From Cytophagales bacterium (GTDB lineage Bacteria > Bacteroidota > Bacteroidia > Cytophagales > Cyclobacteriaceae), in contig JAJCYL010000383.1 of NCBI GenBank assembly GCA_029262955.1, forward strand, positions 1 through 5,809: a stretch of 5,809 nt of DNA, read 5' to 3'. The notes below the pieces were generated by a model. The model worked only from the letters and a program-made list of their open reading frames with translations, made no database searches and was not told the origin of the DNA. Position numbers and translations under genes: made by a program. Shown one piece after another: positions 5,805 through 5,809 of the stretch (position 1 is the stretch's first letter; each line of letters opens with the position of its first letter).

Positions 5805-5809
5805 ACATG

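Noticed and set aside
1..5809. CRISPR arrays, tRNA/rRNA genes, insertion sequences, attachment sites.
   Set aside because: I found no spaced direct repeats, tRNA-like cloverleaf, transposase, or terminal repeats flanked by target duplications.

Overview
This window looks like a chromosomal housekeeping segment from a member of the Bacteroidota, most plausibly a Cytophagales/Flavobacteriia-type organism. Three things suggest this. The YidC has the features I associate with Bacteroidota: a short N-terminal anchor, a proline-rich linker, and Lys where E. coli has its conserved groove Arg. A cold-shock-domain protein carries a very basic N-terminal extension of a kind I associate with this phylum. 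Sites matching the Bacteroidota promoter consensus (TTG, about 20 bp, TAnnTTTG) lie just upstream of genes that lack clear Shine-Dalgarno sequences. Base composition is moderately AT-rich throughout, and nothing marks a foreign island.

Layout. Positions 1-668, minus strand: the N-terminal ~222 codons of fdhD (formate dehydrogenase accessory sulfurtransferase), running off the left edge. Positions 672-1003: a divergent intergenic region with a bulged 15-bp inverted repeat, a short palindrome and a convincing pyrG promoter. Positions 1004-2656, plus: complete pyrG (CTP synthase). Positions 2692-4524, plus: complete yidC (membrane protein insertase), 35 bp after pyrG, with a possible promoter -7 element overlapping the pyrG stop codon. 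Positions 4644-5090, plus: a 148-residue basic cold-shock-domain protein. Positions 5091-5809, minus: the C-terminal two-thirds of a 3-beta-hydroxysteroid dehydrogenase/NSDHL-like short-chain dehydrogenase. It converges on the cold-shock gene with no base between the two stop codons.

How the genes relate. pyrG, yidC and the cold-shock-domain gene are co-directional and closely spaced. They could be read as one unit with internal promoters: nucleotide supply, membrane protein insertion and an RNA-binding protein, all growth-linked. fdhD and the dehydrogenase point the other way and are functionally separate. I see no new multi-gene system here. The most unusual points are an in-frame TAG just upstream of the visible dehydrogenase frame, which suggests a broken gene or a sequence error; the abutting stop codons inside a 9-bp AT stem; and the unexplained hairpin between fdhD and pyrG.
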